Part shown: in pieces, positions 52,090 to 59,547 of the stretch
How positions within the stretch are numbered: the stretch's first letter is position 1
Layout: every line of letters begins with the position of its first letter
Assembly (NCBI GenBank): GCA_964417725.1
Contig: CAYQIV010000004.1
Span: 73,473-137,472, forward strand
Direction: 5' to 3'
DNA length: 64,000 nucleotides
Origin: SHZI01 sp964417725
GTDB lineage: Bacteria > Pseudomonadota > Gammaproteobacteria > Steroidobacterales > GCA-2729495
The notes under the pieces: generated by a model
What the model was told of the DNA's origin: nothing
What the model saw: the letters and a program-made list of their open reading frames with translations, nothing else
Database searches by the model: none
Position numbers and translations under genes: made by a program

Positions 52090-54341
52090 CGGGGGCCTCC
52101 GGGGCGTTTTCGGTGCCGTGCGACGAGTGGCAGGGCGGCGAGCAGTGCGCAGGCCACGACGGCGATCTCGCCGAGCGTGTCGAGGGCGCGGAAGTCGACG
52201 AGAATGACGTTGACGACGTTGCGCCCGCCGGCCGCGACCAGACTCTGCGCGCCGAAGAAGGCCGGCAGCGCCGGATCGACCGGCGACGCGGTGGCGATCA
52301 GCAGCAGCACGGCCATCGTCGCGCCGAAGGCCAGTGCGAGGCCGGCACGCACGGCCGTGGGCAGCAACGGCCGGGGGGTGTCACCCGCTCCGCGGTGTGC
52401 GGCGATGCGCCCGAGCACGGCAGCCGCGACGACCACCAGCACGACCTCCACCGCGAACTGTGTCCAGGCGAGGTCGGGTGCGCCGGTCCAGAGGAAGACC
52501 AGCGCGCAGCCGAAAGCGATGACCCCGCCGAGCAGGAGCAGCACGAGGCGATCGCGGACGAAGAACACCGTCAGCGCGGCGCCGCCCGTCAGGGTCACGG
52601 CGCTCGCCACCGGCCAGCCGACCCCTGCCGGTGAGGGCATCGCCCCGCGCGGGGTGGACACCGCGAGCAGCGCCAGCACCACGGCCAGTGCGGCGAGGAT
52701 GAAGGTGGCCAGGTAGCGAGGCAGGTGGCCATGCTGCAGGCGGCGGGTGAGTGCGCCGGCCCAGCGCGGTATGGCGCGCAGCTGGCGCCAGTACCATGAC
52801 TCGGGACCGATATGGTCGAGCGCCCCGGCACGTCCGATCAGCGCGTGCAGCCGGTCCCAGCCGAAGTAGACCAGCACCCCGCCGGCGAGCGTGGCGAGCA
52901 CCGCACGCAGCACCGGCCCGACCTCCCACGATTGGTCGACGGTGGCCGGGATGAAGGCCGGGGCGATGGCCTGTGTGGCGGTGCCGAGCAGCGGGTCGAC
53001 GAGTTCCGGGGCGAGGCCGAAGGCCAGCCCGGTGGCCACCAGCAGCAGCGGCGGGAGGCGCATCAGCCAGCCGACTTCGTGCGGGTGTGCATTGCGCGGC
53101 ACCGTGTCACGGCCCCAGAAAACACGGATGGCGGCGATGCCGGCGACGGCCGCCGAGACACTGCCGACGAACACCGTGGCATAGCTGACGGCAAGCAGCA
53201 CGCCGGCCTCGACCTTGGCGATGGTCAGGGCATCCTTGGCGATGAAGCCGAAGGTGAGCGGCAGGCCGGCCATCGACACGGCGGCCAGCAGCGCGGCGGC
53301 GGCGGTCCAGGGCATGTGGCGGCGCATGCCGGTCAAGCGGTCGATGAGGCGCGTGCCGGCGCCGTGGTCGAGGTTGCCGGCGACGAAGAACAGCGGCGCC
53401 TTGTATAGCGCGTGGGCGAAGAACAGCGCCGACACCGCCAGTGCCGCACCCCCGCCGGGCAGGCCGATGAGCATCACCAGCGTGCCCAGCGTGGCCACCG
53501 TCGACCAGGCGAGGATGCGCTTCAGGTCGCGTTCGCGCATCGTCTGGATGGCGGCGAAGACCGCGGTGACGGTGCCGATACCGACCAGTGTGTTCTCCCA
53601 CGCCAGCTCGTCGCTGAAGCCGGCATCGAGGCGCGCCAGCAGGTAGATGCCCAGCTTGACCATGGTGGCCGAATGCAGGTACGCGCTGACGGGCGTCGGT
53701 GCCGCCATCGCATTGGGCAGCCAGAAGTGGAACGGCACCTGCGCCGACTTGGTGCAGGCGCCGAGGATGATGAGGCCGAGCGCCGGGTAGACGCGCGGGT
53801 CGTCCATCCATGCCGGTGCGGTCTGTACCAGTGTGTGCAGCGAGGTGCTGTCGCCCGCCCCGGCCAGCAGGATCATGCCGGCGAGCAGCGCCAGGCCGCC
53901 GAGGCCGGTGATCATCAGCGCCTGCTTGGCGGCCTCGCGCGAGGCCTCGCGGGCGTGGTCGAAGCCGACCAGCATGAACGACAGCACGCTGGTCAGTTCC
54001 CAGAAGAGGAACAGCACCAGCAGGTGATCGGCGCTGGCCGCGCCGATCATGGCCAGCATGAAGGCGTGGAGCAGGATGAACACGCGGTGGGCGCGCCCGT
54101 CGCCGGCCAGGTAGCCGGCGCCGTAGAAAAACACCAGGGTGCCGATGCCCGTGATCAGCAGCAGGTATTGCGCGGCCAGCGCGTCGACGCGGAACGACAG
54201 CGCGATACCGAGGCTGGGCACCCACGGCACGCTGAACGCCCACGGCAGCGGCACGGCGAACAGCGCCGCGCACAGCCCGGCGAACAGCAGCCCCGGCAGC
54301 AGGGCGTGAAAGGCCAGCGTCCGGCTGGAAGGGTGTTCCAT
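52086..54341 (-). CDS. mnhA: Mrp cation/proton antiporter subunit A
   Basis: This 751-residue protein has about twenty helices. The NuoL-like part shows VLFLFWELTSVLSFMLVGFDH, STKSAQVPFHFWLPNAMAAPTPVSA-type residues with the membrane lysine, and LKRILAWSTVATLG. The C-terminal MbhD/MbhE-like region (about 570-751) includes DLAWTQFAVEVVLVV and NVILVDFRALDTLGEI. It is the first gene of the operon and has the largest channel subunit. It is co-translated with B, C, D, E, F and G by ATGA or GTGA overlaps. Confidence 0.95.
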   Translation of the reverse strand: MEHPSSRTLAFHALLPGLLFAGLCAALFAVPLPWAFSVPWVPSLGIALSFRVDALAAQYLLLITGIGTLVFFYGAGYLAGDGRAHRVFILLHAFMLAMIGAASADHLLVLFLFWELTSVLSFMLVGFDHAREASREAAKQALMITGLGGLALLAGMILLAGAGDSTSLHTLVQTAPAWMDDPRVYPALGLIILGACTKSAQVPFHFWLPNAMAAPTPVSAYLHSATMVKLGIYLLARLDAGFSDELAWENTLVGIGTVTAVFAAIQTMRERDLKRILAWSTVATLGTLVMLIGLPGGGAALAVSALFFAHALYKAPLFFVAGNLDHGAGTRLIDRLTGMRRHMPWTAAAALLAAVSMAGLPLTFGFIAKDALTIAKVEAGVLLAVSYATVFVGSVSAAVAGIAAIRVFWGRDTVPRNAHPHEVGWLMRLPPLLLVATGLAFGLAPELVDPLLGTATQAIAPAFIPATVDQSWEVGPVLRAVLATLAGGVLVYFGWDRLHALIGRAGALDHIGPESWYWRQLRAIPRWAGALTRRLQHGHLPRYLATFILAALAVVLALLAVSTPRGAMPSPAGVGWPVASAVTLTGGAALTVFFVRDRLVLLLLGGVIAFGCALVFLWTGAPDLAWTQFAVEVVLVVVAAAVLGRIAAHRGAGDTPRPLLPTAVRAGLALAFGATMAVLLLIATASPVDPALPAFFGAQSLVAAGGRNVVNVILVDFRALDTLGEIAVVACALLAALPLVARHRKRPGGPR

Positions 54342-54514
54342 GCGGTGCCTTCGGATGCGGTTCGCGACACGCGGCGGTCGCGTGGCCTCAGGATAGCGGA
54401 TACGCGTTGAGCTTTCGCCGCGACCGCGTGGCCGGTTTCAGGTGTGCGGCCGAACCCGGCCGCCCCGGGGTGGCGGCCGGGGCGGGCAGGGGGCGGCGGA
54501 CCTGTTCTCCGGCC

Positions 54515-54751
54515 TCAGACGGCCGGCAGCGGTGTCCGGGCCCGGCGCCTGGTGTACAGCTTCAGCGCCAGCGGGCGGCGCTGCTCGATGCGGCCGAGGA
54601 GTGCCTGCCAACGCTGCCGGTCGCTGTCGGGCCGGTGGTCCCGGAGCGCGCCATGCAGGTGTTGCCGCCAGAGCCGTTCCGACCAGTCGGCGATGTGCGC
54701 CTTGTTCTTCCAGGCGAGATAATCGAGGACTTCGACGGGATGCTCGTCCAT
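54515..54751 (-). CDS. Small hypothetical protein
   Basis: This 78-residue reading frame (MDEHPVEVLDYLAWKNKAHIADWSERLW...) is helical and charged and has balanced amino acid use, so it may be a real small protein. No family was recognised. The ribosome site is weak (AAGAA). It sits alone on the minus strand upstream of the Mrp operon. Confidence 0.45.
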   Translation of the reverse strand: MDEHPVEVLDYLAWKNKAHIADWSERLWRQHLHGALRDHRPDSDRQRWQALLGRIEQRRPLALKLYTRRRARTPLPAV

Positions 54752-55111
54752 GTGCGTTGTTCTTTTTATGTGATCAGCGAGCAGGGCGGATTCTACGGCT
54801 GCGGCCATGCCGGCCGGAAAACGCCGGCCGGTCATTCGGGTAAATCGGCCCGCGGTGCGGGCGATTTGACGGCCGGACTATGGGCTTATGTCGCCGTCCG
54901 GCGCGCAGCGGCCGCCGCGGCCCCGGGACGACCCATGCCCGAGTTGCCGGAGGGGGGCTGCACACGGCGCAGGGGGCGGTTGTCCGGTGGAACCAGTGAG
55001 CTTTCCCGGTGGCGCCCGGCGCCGTGCCCCTGTGCCGCGGGAAAGCCGACGGATCAGGGCTCCCTTCGCGTATCATCTGCGCCGGCTGCACGACAGGGAA
55101 CAACACGCATC
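54752..55111. other. Gene-free stretch upstream of pyrB
   Basis: No convincing gene lies in these 360 bases; reading frames here are arginine- or proline-rich shadows. A perfect 8-base repeat CCGGCCGG/CCGGCCGG (54810-54831) with a six-base loop lies in it, as do several shorter GC hairpins (for example GCCGGAC...GTCCGGC). A TATCAT box near 55071-55076 might be a -10 element for pyrB, but no matching -35 is clear. An attenuator-like leader for pyrB is possible but not shown. Confidence 0.35.
54810..54831. repeat. CCGGCCGG inverted repeat upstream of pyrB
   Basis: Two copies of CCGGCCGG, each itself a palindrome, surround AAAACG. The pair can fold as a very stable hairpin. No T tract follows, so its role is open. 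Confidence 0.5.
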
Positions 55112-56122
55112 ATGACGACCGCAGAGGCCCGGCTCTTCCACGTCATCGACCCCCAACCTTTCGACCGGCCACTGCTCGACGACCTCTGCGACCTGACGAC
55201 CCGCGTCCGCGCGCTGGCCCGCCACCCGGCCGGGGCACGCTTCCTGCTCGGTCTGCTCCCCGACCGGCGCGCCATGCTCTACTTCGTGCAGCCGTCGACA
55301 CGCACCTTCCTGTCGTTCAACAACGCCTGCCACATCCTCGGCATCCGCACCAGCGAGATCCGCGACCCTGCCACCTCGTCGGAGGTCAAGGGCGAAAGCT
55401 TCGAGGACTCGATCCGCACCTTCAGCTCCTACGTCGACGTCATCGTCATGCGCACGCCGGTGGCCGGCCAGGCGGCACGTGCCGCTGACCTCATGGACCG
55501 CATCCCCCGGCCGGTGCCGATCATCAACGCCGGCAGCGGCAGCGACCAGCACCCGACGCAGGCGCTGCTCGACATCTACACCCTGGAACGCAGCTTCGAA
55601 GAACGCGGCGGCATCGACGGCAAGGTGATCGGCATGATGGGCGACCTGCGGCGCGGCCGCACCGCTCGTTCGCTGTGCCGCATGATGCGCCACTACCGCG
55701 ATGTGCGGCTGGTGTTCATCGCGCCGCCGCAGTTTGCCATGGCTGACGACATCCTCGCCCACCTCGACGACTGCGGCATCGCCTATACCCGCGACGCCCG
55801 CCTCGAAGACGCCCTGCCCGACCTCGACGCCCTCTACGTCACGCGCATGCAGTCGGAATGGGACACCGACGGCGAGACCGGTCGGATGGACTACGCGCAA
55901 TACAGCCTGACGCCGCACAACATCGCCCGCCTGCGCGCCGATGCGGTGATCATGCACCCCCTGCCGCGCGGCCCCGAGATCGACCCGGCCGTCGACGACG
56001 ACCCGCGCGCCGTCTACTGGCGCCAGGAACGCAACGGCATGTGGATGCGCGTGGCGATCCTCCTCAAGATCTTCCGCGCCGACGGGCTGGTGCGCGACTT
56101 CGACCTCGACGCCCTGGCCTGA
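55112..56122 (+). CDS. pyrB: Aspartate carbamoyltransferase
   Basis: This 336-residue catalytic subunit makes carbamoyl aspartate in pyrimidine synthesis. The carbamoyl-phosphate site is QPSTRTFLSF, with SSEVKGESFEDSIRT, HPTQALLDIYTL, and MHPLPRGPEI near the C-terminus. It lacks an adjacent regulatory pyrI gene, so an unregulated or differently regulated enzyme is likely. It stands alone, followed by a glutathione transferase gene. Confidence 0.95.
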   Translation: MTTAEARLFHVIDPQPFDRPLLDDLCDLTTRVRALARHPAGARFLLGLLPDRRAMLYFVQPSTRTFLSFNNACHILGIRTSEIRDPATSSEVKGESFEDSIRTFSSYVDVIVMRTPVAGQAARAADLMDRIPRPVPIINAGSGSDQHPTQALLDIYTLERSFEERGGIDGKVIGMMGDLRRGRTARSLCRMMRHYRDVRLVFIAPPQFAMADDILAHLDDCGIAYTRDARLEDALPDLDALYVTRMQSEWDTDGETGRMDYAQYSLTPHNIARLRADAVIMHPLPRGPEIDPAVDDDPRAVYWRQERNGMWMRVAILLKIFRADGLVRDFDLDALA

Positions 56123-56331
56123 GCGTCGCCCCCGCGGACAGGGGCCATGCGTGGACCCCCGGTGCGCGACCGTGGCCCTGGCGCCCCGGCCTGAACCGCC
56201 CGGCGGTCCCGGCCGGCGCACCGCGTTGACCTGCGCCAGCCGCTGGCTGAAGATGCCACCGGTCCCGGCCTGTCCGCCCGGCGCCGGGGCACCACCCCCC
56301 AGACCACCAACAAGAACCCGGAGAGGCGTAC

Positions 56332-57000
56332 ATGATCAAGCTCTATGGTGCGATCGCATCCCCCTACGTTGCCCGTGTCGTGATGTATGCAAAGCTCAGG
56401 GGCATCGACCTGCCGCTCTGCGAGGTGCCCGGCGGCAACATGAAGGGCCCCGAATACCTCAAGCTCAACCCGATCGGCAAGATCCCGACGCTCGACGTCG
56501 ACGGCCGCGGCCTGCCCGAGTCGTCGGTGATCTGCGACTACCTCGACGACGCCTTCCCCGGCACCCCGGGCCTGCCCGCCGACGCCTACGACCGCGCCCG
56601 CTCGCGGCTCGTCGCCCGCTTCGTCGACGTCTACCTCGCGCCGCAGGCCGGCCCGCTGTTCCGCCAGCTCAACCCCGAGAAGCGCGACCAGAAGGCCGTC
56701 GACACCGGTGCCGCCGAGATTGCCAAGGCGTTCCGCTACATCGAGCACTTCATGGACGCCGGCCCGTTCGTCGTCGGCAACACGCCGACCGTCGGTGACT
56801 GCGCCCTCGGCCCGTACCTGATCCTGATCCGCAAGGGTCTTTGTGCCAACCTTGCCGAGGTCGTCGACCCGACCACCGGCGACGGGCGACTCGCCCGCTG
56901 GTGGCAGGCCATGGAACAGCACCCGGTGTGCAAGGCCGTCGACGACGAGTACGGCACCGCGCTCGAGGGTTTTCTCAAGTTCATGACACAACGGCGCTGA
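56332..57000 (+). CDS. Glutathione S-transferase family protein
   Basis: This 222-residue protein has the N-terminal thioredoxin-like domain (LYGAIASPYVARVVMYAKLRG, LNPIGKIPTLDVDG, LPESSVICDYLDD) and the C-terminal helical domain (FVVGNTPTVGDCALGPYLI). The serine after ASP-type turn could activate glutathione. The substrate is unknown. It lies 209 bases after pyrB and just before tRNA-Arg. Confidence 0.92.
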   Translation: MIKLYGAIASPYVARVVMYAKLRGIDLPLCEVPGGNMKGPEYLKLNPIGKIPTLDVDGRGLPESSVICDYLDDAFPGTPGLPADAYDRARSRLVARFVDVYLAPQAGPLFRQLNPEKRDQKAVDTGAAEIAKAFRYIEHFMDAGPFVVGNTPTVGDCALGPYLILIRKGLCANLAEVVDPTTGDGRLARWWQAMEQHPVCKAVDDEYGTALEGFLKFMTQRR

Positions 57001-57012
57001 CGCGCCACCGGG

Positions 57013-57089
57013 GCGCCCGTAGCTCAGCTGGATAGAGCATCAGGCTTCGAACCTGAGGGTCGGGAGTTCGAATCTCTCCGGGCGCGCCA
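57013..57089 (+). tRNA. tRNA-Arg (anticodon TCG)
   Basis: A full cloverleaf is visible: acceptor GCGCCCG pairs with CGGGCGC, the D arm is AGCTCAGCTGGATAGAGCA, and the anticodon stem TCAGG/CCTGA holds loop CTTCGAA with anticodon TCG. The T arm contains GTTCGAATC, and the CCA end is encoded. It reads CGA codons. A degraded IS end lies immediately downstream. Confidence 0.95.
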
Positions 57090-57105
57090 TTTTTCGATGG
57101 TCCTA

Positions 57106-57148
57106 ACCGGGCACATGGTTTACGTTTCATACCGGACACATGGTTTAC
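57106..57148 (-). repeat. Tandem 18-base repeats at the end of a relic insertion sequence
   Basis: ACCGGGCACATGGTTTAC (57106) and ACCGGACACATGGTTTAC (57131) agree at 17 of 18 positions, 25 bases apart. Read on the minus strand they are GTAAACCATGTGYCCGGT, which looks like the terminal transposase-binding sites of an IS481-type element. The transposase remnant's stop codon lies inside the second copy, as at a true IS end. Confidence 0.75.
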
Positions 57149-57370
57149 ACCTGTGCCGGGGCGAAGGGATTAGGCGCGGGTTCTACGCGGTCCTCATCCT
57201 GATCGAAGAAGCCTGGACCATAATCGAGGAAGCTGACCAGCCAGATCTGGTCTCCGACCTCCTTGAGGCCAACGATCTGGCCAGCAAACACGCTACTGAG
57301 GTTGATCTTGCGCCGGTCGAGATAGCCTGTCTTCCCCGAAACCGGCCACAGAGGATCGGCTGGTCGCTGC
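57145..57370 (-). pseudogene. IS481/ISNCY-like transposase, C-terminal remnant
   Basis: The minus strand encodes VSGKTGYLDRRKINLSSVFA followed by QIVGLKEVGDQIWLVSFLDY and a VEPAPNPFAP end. This is the conserved C-terminus of integrase-type transposases. The catalytic DDE part is missing: upstream, the frame runs into the shadow of the barrel-protein gene with no homology. The remnant therefore begins at about 57370 and was truncated before or after insertion next to the tRNA. Confidence 0.7.
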
Positions 57371-57416
57371 GGCGGCCATGCCCGGCCCCATCCCCGGCGC
57401 TCGACCGGCCCGCGAT

Positions 57417-58730
57417 TCAGTAATTCCGCCGCACGCGCACCCAGGCGTTGGCGTTGTCCTCGAGCTGGCCGAAGAAGGTTTGCGGGTGGCGGCCGTGGAA
57501 GAGGTTGGCGCCGGCGCTCAAGTTCCAGATGTCGCTGTAGCGCCAGGTGAGCGCGGGGCGCAGGTGCAGGTCGTGGTCGCTCGGCGACCAGAATGCGAAG
57601 AGCGAGGCGGTGAGCGTGTCGCGCGGCGTGCGCCAGGTGAGGCGGGTGGTGGCGAGGTGGCGGCGCGCCCGGCCTTCGAGTTCGGGGTGGGGGGAGGTGG
57701 CGCGCAGGCGGCCGTGGTCGCCGGTCCATTCCACGTAGTACTGCAGGCCGACGGTGAAGCGCGCCAGCCATTCGCGCTCGTAACCGGTCAGCAGGCGCAG
57801 CTGGTCGTTGGGCAGGGCGGGGTCGTCGCCGCGGCGGTCGTGGCGCGAGAAATGGTAGGCCCCCTCGGCATTCCATAGACCACCGGCGAGCGGCCGGCGC
57901 AGGCTGGCGCCGAGGGCGCTGAGCGGGGCGTAGCCCGGGCGCGCAGGGTCGCGGAAATCGCTCGGCTGCTTGAAGAAGCCACGGTAGCCGTAGAGGGCGT
58001 ATTCCACGCCCCGCCGTGTGGTGAACAGGCGCAGGGCGAACTCGCCGTTGGCCGGGTCGCGGGCCGGCAGTCGCGCGCCGAGCGGTGGCTCGGGTGCCAC
58101 GCGCATGCCGGCGTCGCGCCAATAGAACGAAAAACGTTCGCCGGTCAGGTATTCGTCGGGCGTGAAGCGTGGCGTCCAGGCGATGTCGAGGTTGAGCGCA
58201 TCGCTGTAGAAGGTCACGCGCAGGGTGTCGGAGGGGGCCTTGAGGTACTCGTCGTCGCGGCCGGCGAAGAAGCTGACGAAGTCCTTGGGAAAGAAGTCGT
58301 TGAGGAACAACAGGTCGCCGGTGCCCCAGGTCAGCACCTGGCGCCCGGCCTTGAGGTCGATGCGCGCACCCGGCGAGGTGGTGACGCCGAGTTCGCGCAC
58401 GACGAGGTCGAAGTCGCGGTCGATGGCGTCCCACAGGCCATCCGCTTTCAGCGCGAAACTGGCGCGCTGGCCCTGCCAGTCGTTCTCGGCGCGCAGGCGC
58501 AGGTCGCCGAGCGTGCCGCGCCGTCCGGCTGCCGGGTCGGCGTCGAGGCGACGCCCGCCGGCGGCCTCGACGAAGCCGCGCCACGGCGGGCGTGCCACGG
58601 GGCTGCCCCGCTCGCCTGTCGTGGCCCAGTCATCGCTCCAGTCATCGCCCCCGCTGTCATTGGCGGCCGTGCCGGCACGGGTGCCGACGGCCGCCAGCAG
58701 TGCGGCCAGCAAAAGCGGGACGAGCCGCAT
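57417..58730 (-). CDS. Outer-membrane beta-barrel protein (DUF1302-like)
   Basis: This 437-residue protein has a signal peptide (LLLAALLAAVGTRAG) and alternating-strand sequence throughout, ending in VRVRRNY with the aromatic C-terminal residue needed for barrel assembly. Segments like LKAGRQVLTWGTGDLLFLND and RFSFYWRD fit DUF1302-like barrels. It is third in a unit with an RND exporter and a LolA-like protein, so it is probably the outer-membrane end of an envelope transport route. The start could also be at 58733. Confidence 0.8.
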   Translation of the reverse strand: MRLVPLLLAALLAAVGTRAGTAANDSGGDDWSDDWATTGERGSPVARPPWRGFVEAAGGRRLDADPAAGRRGTLGDLRLRAENDWQGQRASFALKADGLWDAIDRDFDLVVRELGVTTSPGARIDLKAGRQVLTWGTGDLLFLNDFFPKDFVSFFAGRDDEYLKAPSDTLRVTFYSDALNLDIAWTPRFTPDEYLTGERFSFYWRDAGMRVAPEPPLGARLPARDPANGEFALRLFTTRRGVEYALYGYRGFFKQPSDFRDPARPGYAPLSALGASLRRPLAGGLWNAEGAYHFSRHDRRGDDPALPNDQLRLLTGYEREWLARFTVGLQYYVEWTGDHGRLRATSPHPELEGRARRHLATTRLTWRTPRDTLTASLFAFWSPSDHDLHLRPALTWRYSDIWNLSAGANLFHGRHPQTFFGQLEDNANAWVRVRRNY

Positions 58731-58737
58731 CATCCGC

Positions 58738-59547
58738 TCAGGGGCCGGGCCGCTGCAGCCACTCGCGCGGCGGGTTGCGCAGCGCGCGTTCGCCAAACAC
58801 CGCAGCTGGCATGCCGAGGTCGTAGCCGATGAAACGGAACTGCATGTCGGTGTGGCCGTTGCCGGCGAGGTCGCTGACGCGGCTCTTCGTCACCGTCGGA
58901 TGGCCCTGGACGTCCTCGACGGTCAGCACCTCGACGCGACGGTAGACCTCGCCGCGTGCGTTGCGGTAGTCGATCTTCATCGGCAGCAGGGTCTCGCGGT
59001 CGATCCATGTCGTGTAGCTGGCGAATTCGACGCTGGCCGGGTCGATGGGCACGTGGCGCAGGACGTAGTGGGCGTCGGTGGTCTCGACGAGCTCGTGGCG
59101 GTCGTCGGCGGGCCGCCGACCGGAGACGTCCTCGTAGAAATAATGGGCGCCGACGAAGCTGGTGCGTTTGTCGCCGGCGGCGATGCGCTTGACGAGGTCG
59201 AGGCCGGGCAGGTAGAGCCAGCGGTCGTCGTCGCGGTCGATGTGCTTCTTCACCAGGTAGACCGTGCCGCGCACGTCCGAAGGCTGGCTGAAGACGACGA
59301 GGAAGTCCTGGTCGCCGCCCGGCGCGACGTTGCGCCGGAGCACGGTGAACTGGCGGCGCTGCTCGCGGCCCTGTGCATCGCGGATGGCCATGCGCACCTC
59401 GGCGCGGCCATCGGCGCCGGCGTAGTACGCGGCGAGGTTGGCGCGCGCGACGATGGTGTCGGCGTCCGTGAGGGTCTCGGCACGCGCGCCGCCCCAGAGC
59501 AGCAGCGCGGCCAGCAGGGGCATGGCGCGGGTCATGGCGCGGGTCAT
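58738..59547 (-). CDS. LolA-like outer-membrane lipoprotein-sorting protein
   Basis: This 269-residue periplasmic protein resembles the LolA-like family (PF17131 type): FTVLRRNVAPGGDQDFLVVF, SDVRGTVYLVKKH, WLYLPGLDLVKRIAAGDKRTSF and SVEFASYTTWIDRETLLPMKIDY. Its likely role is carrying a lipid or lipoprotein between membranes. The N-terminus holds a 12-base tandem duplication (MTRAMTRAM), so the true start may be 59547, 59535 or 59523. It overlaps the RND gene by four bases. Confidence 0.85.
   Translation of the reverse strand: MTRAMTRAMPLLAALLLWGGARAETLTDADTIVARANLAAYYAGADGRAEVRMAIRDAQGREQRRQFTVLRRNVAPGGDQDFLVVFSQPSDVRGTVYLVKKHIDRDDDRWLYLPGLDLVKRIAAGDKRTSFVGAHYFYEDVSGRRPADDRHELVETTDAHYVLRHVPIDPASVEFASYTTWIDRETLLPMKIDYRNARGEVYRRVEVLTVEDVQGHPTVTKSRVSDLAGNGHTDMQFRFIGYDLGMPAAVFGERALRNPPREWLQRPGP

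Noticed and set aside
57097..57423. A 108-codon plus-strand frame after tRNA-Arg
   Set aside because: The minus strand of the same stretch encodes a recognisable transposase C-terminus and terminal repeats, so the plus frame is a shadow.
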